From contig JBJXHB010000520.1 of NCBI GenBank assembly GCA_046160725.1, positions 1 to 6,291 of the forward strand: a stretch of 6,291 nucleotides of DNA, in the 5' to 3' direction. Source of the stretch: JBJXHB01 sp046160725 (GTDB lineage: Bacteria; Pseudomonadota; Gammaproteobacteria; Burkholderiales; Burkholderiaceae_C). Below the pieces are notes generated by a model. That model searched no databases. It worked only from the letters and a program-made list of their open reading frames with translations, and was not told the DNA's origin. The translations under genes and the position numbers were made by a program. Below are positions 1 through 6,291 of the stretch, in pieces. Every line of letters begins with the position of its first letter. Position 1 is the first letter of the stretch.

Positions 1-193
1 AGGGCACCTGGCCCGCAGGGACAGGCGCCTCATTCTGGCCACCCAGCCCGCCAGCCCCGGCCTTGCCGCGCTACGGCATCAACCCATACAGCGGGCATCC
101 AAGGGCCCGCAAGGAGCCCATAGGAACCGCCCGAGCTGAAGCGCCTGACGGCAATCGGGAACAGAGCGGGCCGGTACGGGCCTTTCTGGACTC
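1..193. other. No gene recognised at left edge
   Basis: I read all six frames and found no recognisable protein. The plus-strand frames that enter from the left edge give proline- and arginine-rich, low-information peptides ending at stops near 120 and 140, or run on antisense to the VF530 gene. An 8-base inverted repeat (GCGCCTGA at 141-148, TCAGGCGC at 194-201) brackets the 3' end of the VF530 gene, but its loop is 45 bases and no T-run follows on either strand. I therefore do not call it a terminator. A C-terminal fragment of an upstream gene entering from the left cannot be excluded. Confidence 0.5.
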
Positions 194-463
194 TCAGGCG
201 CCGCCCGTCTCGGGGCGGGTCAGGCCCTGGCGGCGCTGCTCGCGCAGGTGGAACAGGTACAGGCTCTCCACCTTCTCCCGCGCCCAGGGCGTGCGGCGCA
301 GGAACTTCAGGCTGCTGTTGATGCTGGGCTCGTGGCTGAAGCAGCGCAGCGGCACGCGCTCGGCCAGGCCGGGCCAGCCGTAGGCATCCACCAACGCCTG
401 CAGCAGGGCCTGCAGCGTCAGGCCGTGCATGGGGTCCCGGGATGGCGTCGGTGGAGCCGTCAT
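194..463 (-). CDS. VF530 family (DUF2132) small DNA-binding protein
   Basis: This is an 89-residue basic protein. It matches the VF530 / DUF2132 family, small single-domain proteins named after a Vibrio fischeri protein and described as DNA-binding; their cellular role is not established. The visible signature is an N-terminal helix segment starting HGLTLQALL (from residue 13), then CFSHEPSI (41-48), SLKFLR (51-56) and TPWAR (58-62), followed by a helix reaching about residue 75 and a short variable tail. I chose the ATG at 463 because family members begin a few residues before the Asn/Asp-Pro-Leu/Met-His-Gly motif, as here. An in-frame ATG at 430 (Met12) would still keep the whole domain. 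The frame stays open far upstream, antisense to dbpA, but that extension has no family match. No strong ribosome binding site is visible. The gene diverges from dbpA and is unrelated to the flagellar operon. Family assignment is confident; function is not. Confidence 0.85.
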   Translation of the reverse strand: MTAPPTPSRDPMHGLTLQALLQALVDAYGWPGLAERVPLRCFSHEPSINSSLKFLRRTPWAREKVESLYLFHLREQRRQGLTRPETGGA

Positions 464-565
464 GCCGTCATTGTCGGCGCCCGATGGTTCGGCCACCGCG
501 CGAGCAACTGCGCGGGCGGGCAGCCGTGCCGGCACCGGACGCACATGGGGTACAACCCCGGTCAC
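464..565. promoter_or_regulatory. Divergent intergenic region, VF530 gene / dbpA
   Basis: This 102-base gap separates the two divergent starts and presumably holds promoters for both, but I see no convincing -35/-10 pair on either strand. Three symmetric elements are visible: CCGCGC (496-501) and GCGCGG (510-515) around an 8-base spacer; a perfect 10-base palindrome GTGCCGGCAC (526-535); and GGGG-TACAA-CCCC (547-559), which ends six bases before the dbpA ATG. The last could hide the only G-rich stretch near the dbpA start. In DNA this GC-rich such symmetries are common by chance. Confidence 0.35.
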
Positions 566-1975
<1,410 letters not shown>

Positions 1976-2014
1976 CGTACGTCGGTGCGAGGCGAGGCCA
2001 GACGCCGCTCGGGA

Positions 2015-2779
2015 CTACTGGAAGCGCGCCAGCATCCGCTCCAGCGCCATCACGAAGGGCTGCTGCAGCAGCGGCAGCGTCAGCAGCAGGCCCAGCAGCC
2101 CCACGCCCAGGGTGACCGGGAAGCCGATGGCGAAGATGTTGAGCTGGGGCGCGACGCGGCCGACAACGCCCATCACCAGGTTGACGAACAGCAGCAGGCC
2201 GACGATGGGCAGCGCGATCCACAGCCCCATCGCGAACACCTCCGCGCCCCAGGCCTGTGGATGCAGCTGCGCCAGGAAGGCCAGCGGCTGCGGCGCCGGC
2301 GGAAACGCCTCGAAGCTGCGCACCAGTGCGCCGATCACCGCCAGGTGGCCGTTGATGACCACGAACAGCAACGCGATCAGGGTGCCGAACAGGCGCGACG
2401 CCGCATTGCTCTGCGTCGCGCTGATGGGGTCGAAGAAGGCGGCAAAGTTCAGCCCCATCTTCAGGCCGACCAGCTCGCCCGCCATCTCGGTGGCGGCAAA
2501 CACCACCCGCACGGCGAAACCCAGCGTCAGGCCGATCATGACCTGCTGCGCGGCAATGGCCCAGGCCTCGGGCGCATCCAGCGGTGGCAACGGCACGGCC
2601 TCGGGCAGGGTGCCCTGCACGGCGATGGCGATGAACAGCGCCAGCCCGACCCGCACCCGCATCGGCACGCTGCGCTGGCTGAGCACCGGCAGCGCGCTGA
2701 ACAGCGCCAGCGTCCGCAGGAAGGGCCACAGCAGCGGGCCCAGCCACTGCATCAGCTGTGCTTCGGTAACGGTGATCAT
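2015..2779 (-). CDS. fliR: Flagellar export gate protein FliR
   Basis: This is a 254-residue integral membrane protein, close to the usual 250-265. FliR sits with five FliP and four FliQ subunits in the core of the flagellar type III export gate. The sequence is dominated by hydrophobic segments, at about 13-33, 43-60, 72-98, 130-152, 180-206 and 216-240. Family hallmarks are the RSVPMRVRVGLAL stretch (36-48), GLKMGLNFAAFFDP (105-118) and PQLNIFAIGFPVTL (211-224). It is the last gene of the visible operon, 67 bases after fliQ, and converges on dbpA with a 39-base gap. No Shine-Dalgarno lies within reach of the ATG at 2779; the 11 bases before it are C/G-rich, and a strong hairpin lies directly upstream. 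This start agrees with the family N-terminus (short polar lead, then TEAQLMQWL). No flhB follows, so this is not a FliR-FlhB fusion or an fliR-flhB arrangement. Confidence 0.96.
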   Translation of the reverse strand: MITVTEAQLMQWLGPLLWPFLRTLALFSALPVLSQRSVPMRVRVGLALFIAIAVQGTLPEAVPLPPLDAPEAWAIAAQQVMIGLTLGFAVRVVFAATEMAGELVGLKMGLNFAAFFDPISATQSNAASRLFGTLIALLFVVINGHLAVIGALVRSFEAFPPAPQPLAFLAQLHPQAWGAEVFAMGLWIALPIVGLLLFVNLVMGVVGRVAPQLNIFAIGFPVTLGVGLLGLLLTLPLLQQPFVMALERMLARFQ

Positions 2780-2790
2780 GGTCGGTGCGC

Positions 2791-2833
2791 GCGGGCCTGG
2801 CGTCGGCCGCCAAGCCCGCCGGCCCGGGCCTTG
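2791..2833 (-). repeat. Two competing hairpins before fliR
   Basis: Read on the fli mRNA strand, the fliQ-fliR gap holds two overlapping inverted repeats. Hairpin B (2819 down to 2791) pairs GCGGGCTTGGCG with CGCCAGGCCCGC around a 5-base loop. It has 12 pairs with a single G-U wobble, which is a C-A mismatch on the opposite strand. Hairpin A (2833 down to 2811) pairs CAAG[G]CCCG with CGGGCTTG around a 6-base loop, with 8 pairs and one bulged G. Both use the segment 2811-2819, so they cannot form together. Hairpin B ends 11 bases before the fliR ATG, and no T-run follows it. The pairing is directly visible; a regulatory role is inference. Confidence 0.5.
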
Positions 2834-2846
2834 CTGCGAACAAGCG

Positions 2847-3116
2847 TCAATGCACCGCCGCCGGTATGGACTGCAGCGTCTGCTGCAGATAGTCCACCAG
2901 CATGGTCAGCATCCACGGCCCGGCCAGGGCCAGCACCGCCACCGCGGCCACGACCTTCGGCACGAAGCTGAGCGTGGCCTCGTTGATCTGCGTTGCGGCC
3001 TGCAGCACGCTGACCACCAGACCGACGGCCAGCACCGTCAACAGCAGCGGCGCGGAGATCATCAGCAGCATGAGCAGGGCCTGCTGGCCGACGGTAAAGA
3101 CTTGTTGGGCATCCAT
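2847..3116 (-). CDS. fliQ: Flagellar export gate protein FliQ
   Basis: This is an 89-residue protein, the standard FliQ length. It has two hydrophobic hairpin segments (about 14-38 and 55-77) joined by the conserved loop QAATQINEATLSFVPK (39-54). Four FliQ copies pack against the FliP/FliR helical assembly in the export gate, and this loop faces the cytoplasmic side near FlhB. The ATG at 3116 is supported by GGAG about nine bases upstream and by the family-typical N-terminus MDAQQVFTVGQQAL. The gene starts 27 bases after the fliP stop and precedes fliR by 67 bases. Nothing is missing or unusual in the protein. Confidence 0.96.
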   Translation of the reverse strand: MDAQQVFTVGQQALLMLLMISAPLLLTVLAVGLVVSVLQAATQINEATLSFVPKVVAAVAVLALAGPWMLTMLVDYLQQTLQSIPAAVH

Positions 3117-3142
3117 GGGTGCGTGCTCCGGGGCTGTCGGTA

Positions 3143-3913
3143 TCAGGTGACGAAGCTGGCGGCCAGCGACCCCAGCAGCAGGTTCCAGCCGTCCGCCAGC
3201 ACGAACAGCATCAGCTTGAAGGGCAGCGCCACCAGCACCGGGCTCAACATCATCATGCCCAGGCTCATCAGCACGCTGGCCACGATCATGTCGATGATCA
3301 GGAACGGGATGAAGATCAGAAAGCCGATCTGAAATGCGCTCTTCAGCTCGCTGGTGACGAACGCCGGCACCAGCACGCGCAGCGGCGCGTCCTCGCTCTT
3401 GATGCTGCTGTCCAGCTTGGCCAGCTTGGCAAACAGTTGCAGGTCGCTCTGGCGGGTCTGCTTGAGCATGAAGGCGCGCATCGGCGCCTCGCCCTTCTTC
3501 AACGCCTCGTTGAAGTCGGCCTTGCCCTCGGCATACGGCTGATAGGCCTCGGCATAGACCCGCTCAAGCGTCGGGGCCATGACGAAGAAGGTCAGGAACA
3601 GGCTCATGCCGATCAGCACCTGGTTCGGCGGCGCGGTGGGCGTGCCCAGGGCCTGGCGCAACAAGGCCAGCACGATGACGATGCGGGTGAAGCCGGTCAT
3701 CATCAGCAGCACCGCTGGCAGGAAGCCCAGCGCGGTGAAAAACAGCAGCGTCTGCACCGGCACGGAGTAGCTGGTACCGCCTGCGCCCTGTGCCACCACC
3801 AGCGGCACGCCGGGGCCGCCGACCGGCCCCTGGGCGGCCGCCAGGGCCGGCAGCAGCGTCAGCAGAAGGACAGCGATCCAGACCAGCGGCCGGCGGCGCG
3901 GCTCAGCGTGCAT
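3143..3913 (-). CDS. fliP: Flagellar export gate protein FliP
   Basis: This is a 256-residue precursor. FliP has a cleaved signal peptide, unusual for a gate component, and it is visible here: basic MHAEPRRR (1-8), a hydrophobic core LVWIAVLLLTLLPALA (10-25), and likely cleavage after AAA near 27. The mature part has the family hallmarks: VPVQTLLFFTALGFLPAVLLMMT (51-73), FTRIVIVLALLRQALGT (75-91), PPNQV (95-99), a periplasmic helical region (about 115-172), then FVTSELKSAFQIGF (175-188). The triple methionine at 220-222 forms the Met-gasket that closes the FliPQR pore in known structures. Five FliP copies form the gate core. I chose the ATG at 3913 rather than one 27 codons upstream (3994) because it starts a clean signal peptide, has AGGGG about seven bases before it, and overlaps the fliO stop by 11 bases in a coupled arrangement. 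The upstream extension reads as fliO out of frame. Confidence 0.96.
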   Translation of the reverse strand: MHAEPRRRPLVWIAVLLLTLLPALAAAQGPVGGPGVPLVVAQGAGGTSYSVPVQTLLFFTALGFLPAVLLMMTGFTRIVIVLALLRQALGTPTAPPNQVLIGMSLFLTFFVMAPTLERVYAEAYQPYAEGKADFNEALKKGEAPMRAFMLKQTRQSDLQLFAKLAKLDSSIKSEDAPLRVLVPAFVTSELKSAFQIGFLIFIPFLIIDMIVASVLMSLGMMMLSPVLVALPFKLMLFVLADGWNLLLGSLAASFVT

Positions 3914-4235
3914 CACTGGCCCCTGTGCTGCCCTTGAGCAGCGCGCTGAAGGACGGTGCCTGCGGTGCGTCGGCCGGCCCGGGAGCCATCTCATGCAGCC
4001 GGCTGATGCCGCCGTTGGTAACGCCCAGAAGCAGCCAGCGCCGCTCGTCGCCCTGGCCGACTTCCACCGTCAACAGGCGCTGACCCGGTGCCAGCGGCAG
4101 GCTGCCGACCACCCGGGCCGGGCCGCCTCGGGCCGCGGCTGCGCCATAGGGGCTGCGCCGCAGCAGCCATAGCGCGACCGGGATCAGCGCGATGACGGCG
4201 GCAAAGGCCAGCAGCGAGGTCCAGGCGGTGGTCAT
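3903..4235 (-). CDS. fliO: Flagellar assembly protein FliO
   Basis: This is a 110-residue small membrane protein. FliO is poorly conserved; it acts as a scaffold that helps FliP assemble into the export gate and is absent from the finished structure. One transmembrane helix is clear (about 6-25, FAAVIALIPVALWLL), followed by a basic RR, then a cytoplasmic domain with the family pattern RVVGSLPLAPGQRLLTVEVG (41-60) and RRWLLLGVTNGGISRLHEM (65-83). The tail from 84 is Ala/Pro-rich and probably disordered. The gene starts 22 bases after the fliN stop and its last 11 bases overlap the fliP start, so fliO and fliP are probably translated together. I see no good Shine-Dalgarno before its ATG. Position between fliN and fliP supports the call as much as the sequence does. 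Confidence 0.9.
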   Translation of the reverse strand: MTTAWTSLLAFAAVIALIPVALWLLRRSPYGAAAARGGPARVVGSLPLAPGQRLLTVEVGQGDERRWLLLGVTNGGISRLHEMAPGPADAPQAPSFSALLKGSTGASDAR

Positions 4236-4257
4236 GGGATGGTCGAGCCGCTGAGGC

Positions 4258-4710
4258 TCACGTCCGGCTCAGCCGACGCATGCGCTCGCTGGGCGTGACG
4301 ATGTCGGTCAGGCGGATGCCGAACTTGTCGTTGACGACCACCACCTCGCCCTGGGCGATCAGGTAGCCGTTGACCAGTACGTCCATGGGCTCGCCGGCCA
4401 AGGTCTCCAGCTCCACCACCGAGCCCTGAGCCAGCTGCAGGATGTGCTTGATCGGTATGCGGGTGCGGCCCAGCTCCACGGTCAGCTGGACCGGGATGTC
4501 CAGGATCATGTTCAGGTCGTTGCCGGCCGCTGCGGCCAGCCCCGGTGTCAGCGGCGGCAGGCTGGCCGGCATGGCCGGCATGGCCTCCGGGGCCGCGGTC
4601 ACGGCGCCATCGGACGGCTTGGCCTCCTCCAGCGCGGCGGCCCATTCGGCCGCCATGCGGTCCTGTTCGCTCAACTCGGCGGTGGCGGCGGCAATATCGT
4701 CAGCGGACAT
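4258..4710 (-). CDS. fliN: Flagellar motor switch protein FliN
   Basis: This is a 150-residue C-ring protein. FliN forms the lower part of the rotor switch with FliM and docks the export ATPase complex through FliH. The N-terminal half (1-65) is acidic, then Ala/Pro/Met-rich with a repeated MPA unit (about 44-48), and looks like a flexible linker. The C-terminal SpoA domain (about 69-142) is strongly conserved: LDIPVQLTVELGRTRIPIKH (70-89), LAQGSVVELE (93-102), PMDVLVNGYLIAQGEVVVVN (108-127), FGIRLTDIV (130-138). The ATG at 4710 has GGAGA six bases upstream and lies inside the end of fliM, with an 11-base overlap that suggests translational coupling. The length is slightly above E. coli FliN (137 residues) because of the linker. 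Confidence 0.96.
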   Translation of the reverse strand: MSADDIAAATAELSEQDRMAAEWAAALEEAKPSDGAVTAAPEAMPAMPASLPPLTPGLAAAAGNDLNMILDIPVQLTVELGRTRIPIKHILQLAQGSVVELETLAGEPMDVLVNGYLIAQGEVVVVNDKFGIRLTDIVTPSERMRRLSRT

Positions 4711-5704
4711 GGGTCTCTCCGAGCCAGCCCTGCTGGGAGCCGGTCAACAGGCGGTCGATCTGGATGGCATAGCGGCCGGTGGAGGTGCCGTAGCGGCAGT
4801 CGAAGACGGGCACGCCGTCCACCTTGGCCTGGATCATGGGGTCGAGGTCGAGCTCGATGAAGTCGCCCTCCTTGAAGGACAGCAGCTGCTCCACCGTGGC
4901 ATCGGCGCGGGCCAGCTCGGCCACGAGCTGCACCTGGGCATCCTGGATCTGCGTCTTCAGCAGGTTGACCCAGCGCCGGTCCGGCTCGACGGCGTCGCCC
5001 TGCATGGTGCTGTAGAGCACGTCGCGGATCGGCTCCAGCGTGGAATAGGGGATGCAGAAGTGGATGGTGCCGCTGGTGTCGCCGACCTCCAGCGTGAAGG
5101 ACGTGGCCACCACGATCTCGCTGGGGGTGGCGATGTTGGCGAACTGCGGCTGCATCTCCTGGCGCTGGAACTCCAGCTCCACCGGGTAGATGCCGACCCA
5201 GGCCTTCTTGTACTCGGCGCAGATCACCTCCACCAGGCGCAGGATCACGCGCTGCTCGGTGGGTGAGAAGTCGCGGCCCTCGATGCGGGTGTGGAACTTG
5301 CCGGCGCCACCGAACAGCGCGTCGATCACCGCGAACACCAGGTTCGGGTCGCACACGATCAGGCCGGAGCCACGCAGTGGCTTGACCGTCATGATGTTGA
5401 AGTTGGTCGGCACCACGATCTCGCGCAGGAAGGCGCTGTACTTCTGCACCTTGATGCCGCCGATGCTGATCTCAGGGCTCTTGCGGATCAGGTTGAACAG
5501 GCCGATGCGGATGTTGCGGGCGAAGCGCTCGTTGATGATCTCCATCGTGGGCATGCGCCCACGGACGATGCGCTCCTGGCTGGCCAGGTCGTAGTTGCGG
5601 ATGCCGTCGGTCGGCGCCTCCTCCTGCTCGAGCTTCTGGCTCTCGCCGGTGATGCCCTGCAACAGAGCATCGACTTCGTCTTGCGACAGGATCTGTTGGT
5701 TCAT
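4700..5704 (-). CDS. fliM: Flagellar motor switch protein FliM
   Basis: This is a 334-residue protein, the same length as E. coli FliM. FliM links the MS-ring protein FliG to FliN in the C-ring and receives phosphorylated CheY. The N-terminal CheY-binding peptide ILSQDEVDALL (5-15) is intact, followed by a linker to about 40. The middle CheC-like domain (about 45-230) contains the FliG-contacting loop GGAG (132-135) in place of the GGxG seen in relatives, followed by FHTRIEGRDFSPTEQR (137-152). The C-terminal SpoA domain (about 245-320), which pairs with FliN, includes ELARADATVEQLL and FKEGDFIELDL. The start at 5704 is fixed by the CheY-binding motif, but no Shine-Dalgarno precedes it; the leader is C-rich. 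The gene follows fliL by 61 bases and overlaps fliN by 11. Nothing suggests damage. Confidence 0.97.
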   Translation of the reverse strand: MNQQILSQDEVDALLQGITGESQKLEQEEAPTDGIRNYDLASQERIVRGRMPTMEIINERFARNIRIGLFNLIRKSPEISIGGIKVQKYSAFLREIVVPTNFNIMTVKPLRGSGLIVCDPNLVFAVIDALFGGAGKFHTRIEGRDFSPTEQRVILRLVEVICAEYKKAWVGIYPVELEFQRQEMQPQFANIATPSEIVVATSFTLEVGDTSGTIHFCIPYSTLEPIRDVLYSTMQGDAVEPDRRWVNLLKTQIQDAQVQLVAELARADATVEQLLSFKEGDFIELDLDPMIQAKVDGVPVFDCRYGTSTGRYAIQIDRLLTGSQQGWLGETHVR

Positions 5705-5720
5705 CGCGCGGGTGGCGGTT

Positions 5721-5752
5721 GGCGGCGGGGGTCGGGGCGGCGGGGGTCCGGG
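5721..5752 (+). repeat. 15-base tandem repeat forming G-quadruplex motif, fliL-fliM gap
   Basis: The plus strand holds GGCGGCGGGGGTCGG (5721-5735) followed directly by GGCGGCGGGGGTCCG (5736-5750), with 14 of 15 bases identical. The G-runs at 5727-5731, 5734-5737, 5742-5746 and 5750-5752 are separated by loops of 2, 4 and 3 bases. This meets the usual G-quadruplex pattern of four runs of at least three G with loops of 1-7. It lies on the template strand for the flagellar operon, so the mRNA copy is a C-rich leader ending 16 bases before the fliM ATG. The motif is seen directly; folding and effect are inference. Confidence 0.55.
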
Positions 5753-5765
5753 AACGGTCGGCCGG

Positions 5766-6291
5766 CTACTGGATGATGAAGTTGGAGAAATGCACCGCCT
5801 TGATCGGATAGCTGGGCGCGGCCATGGCCTTCTTCTTCTTGGCCTTGGCCGGCTTGTCGGCCTTGGGCTCGGCAGCGTCGTCCGCTGCGTCCTCCTCCTT
5901 CTCCATCTCGACGCCCAGGGACTTCAGCGCCTCGCGCTGCACCTCCTGCGCGAGCTTCACCTTGCCCTCCTTGGAGATCAGGTTCTCGGCCGTCTTGTGC
6001 GCGATGACCATCAGGATGTTGTTGCGGATGGCCGGCATGTAGACCTTGATCTGGTCGGATGTCTTGGCATCGTCGAGCTCCAGCGTGATGCCGATCTGTG
6101 CATAGCGGTCGGCCTCGCGGTCGGCCAGGTTGACGGTGAAGACCTCCAGCGGCATGAAGACCGGCGGCGCGGCCTTGTCGTCCTTCTTCTGCGCCTTGGC
6201 CGGCGCATGCCCGCCGTCCTCGTCCTCGGCGGCGGCCGCAGCCTCGGCGGCCTTCTTCTTCATCATGAAGACTGCGCCGCCACCTCCACCA
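5766..6291 (-). CDS. fliL: Flagellar basal body protein FliL, 5' end outside window
   Basis: The last 174 codons are visible; the start lies beyond the right edge. Reading upstream of the first in-window ATG pair (6266) gives GGGGGAVF in frame, the glycine-rich end of the FliL transmembrane helix. The ATG is therefore internal and about 30-40 N-terminal residues are missing. FliL is a single-pass inner-membrane protein whose periplasmic domain forms rings around the MotAB stator and supports torque. After MMKKK comes an Ala/Glu/Lys-rich linker (visible residues 14-42), then the conserved domain: FMPLEVFTVNL (45-55), RYAQIGITLEL (62-72), IRNNILMVIAHKTAENL (88-104), LAQEVQREAL. Before the family-typical C-terminus (VHFSNFIIQ) lies an insert of about 28 residues rich in Asp/Ala, then Lys (visible 131-158). 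It leads the operon segment, 61 bases before fliM. The operon promoter is not in this window. Confidence 0.93.
   Translation of the reverse strand, partial: GGGGGAVFMMKKKAAEAAAAAEDEDGGHAPAKAQKKDDKAAPPVFMPLEVFTVNLADREADRYAQIGITLELDDAKTSDQIKVYMPAIRNNILMVIAHKTAENLISKEGKVKLAQEVQREALKSLGVEMEKEEDAADDAAEPKADKPAKAKKKKAMAAPSYPIKAVHFSNFIIQ

Noticed and set aside
141..201. Inverted repeat GCGCCTGA/TCAGGCGC at the 3' end of the VF530 gene as a terminator.
   Set aside because: The 45-base loop and lack of a T-run make an intrinsic terminator unlikely. A smaller GGCC/GGCC pairing at 169-182 followed by TTTCT is only four pairs.
3914..3994. 27-codon upstream extension of FliP.
   Set aside because: It lies wholly within fliO, is Arg/Pro-rich, would bury the signal peptide, and lacks the AGGGG site that precedes the ATG at 3913.
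3119..5266. Further plus-strand open frames opposite fliP (3119-3937) and fliN/fliM (4442-5266).
   Set aside because: They are His/Gln/Arg- or Val/Gly-rich antisense shadows of conserved flagellar genes, without initiation signals or family resemblance.

Overview
The window carries most of a class-2 flagellar operon on the minus strand, in the transcribed order fliL (cut by the window edge), fliM, fliN, fliO, fliP, fliQ, fliR. Next to its 3' end lie two unrelated housekeeping genes: dbpA, a DEAD-box RNA helicase on the plus strand that converges on fliR, and a small VF530-type DNA-binding protein gene on the minus strand that diverges from dbpA. The DNA is strongly GC-rich, and third codon positions are nearly always G or C. 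Together with FliM, FliN and FliP proteins of proteobacterial type and an operon that stops at fliR, this suggests a motile high-GC betaproteobacterium, probably of the order Burkholderiales. That placement is inference from composition and remembered family sequences, not from a search.

Layout by plus-strand coordinate: 1-193 has no gene I can support. 194-463 (minus) is the VF530 gene. 464-565 is a short divergent intergenic region. 566-1975 (plus) is dbpA. A 39-base convergent gap follows. Then come fliR (2015-2779), fliQ (2847-3116), fliP (3143-3913), fliO (3903-4235), fliN (4258-4710), fliM (4700-5704) and fliL (5766 to the window edge), all minus.

How the genes work together: FliM and FliN form the cytoplasmic switch (C-ring) that binds phosphorylated CheY and sets rotation direction. 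FliL is a membrane protein around the stator that supports torque. FliO assists assembly of the FliP ring. FliP, FliQ and FliR form the core of the type III export gate through which rod, hook and filament subunits pass. DbpA acts separately, in large ribosomal subunit maturation.

No new protein system is visible; every gene belongs to a known family and looks intact apart from the edge-cut fliL. The less ordinary material is in the non-coding joints of the operon. The fliQ-fliR gap can form two mutually exclusive hairpins just before the fliR start. The fliL-fliM gap holds a 15-base tandem repeat that makes a canonical G-quadruplex motif on the template strand. The starts of fliM, fliR and fliO lack a visible Shine-Dalgarno sequence, whereas fliN, fliP and fliQ have one. 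The two overlapping gene pairs (fliM/fliN and fliO/fliP) share an almost identical 11-base overlap.
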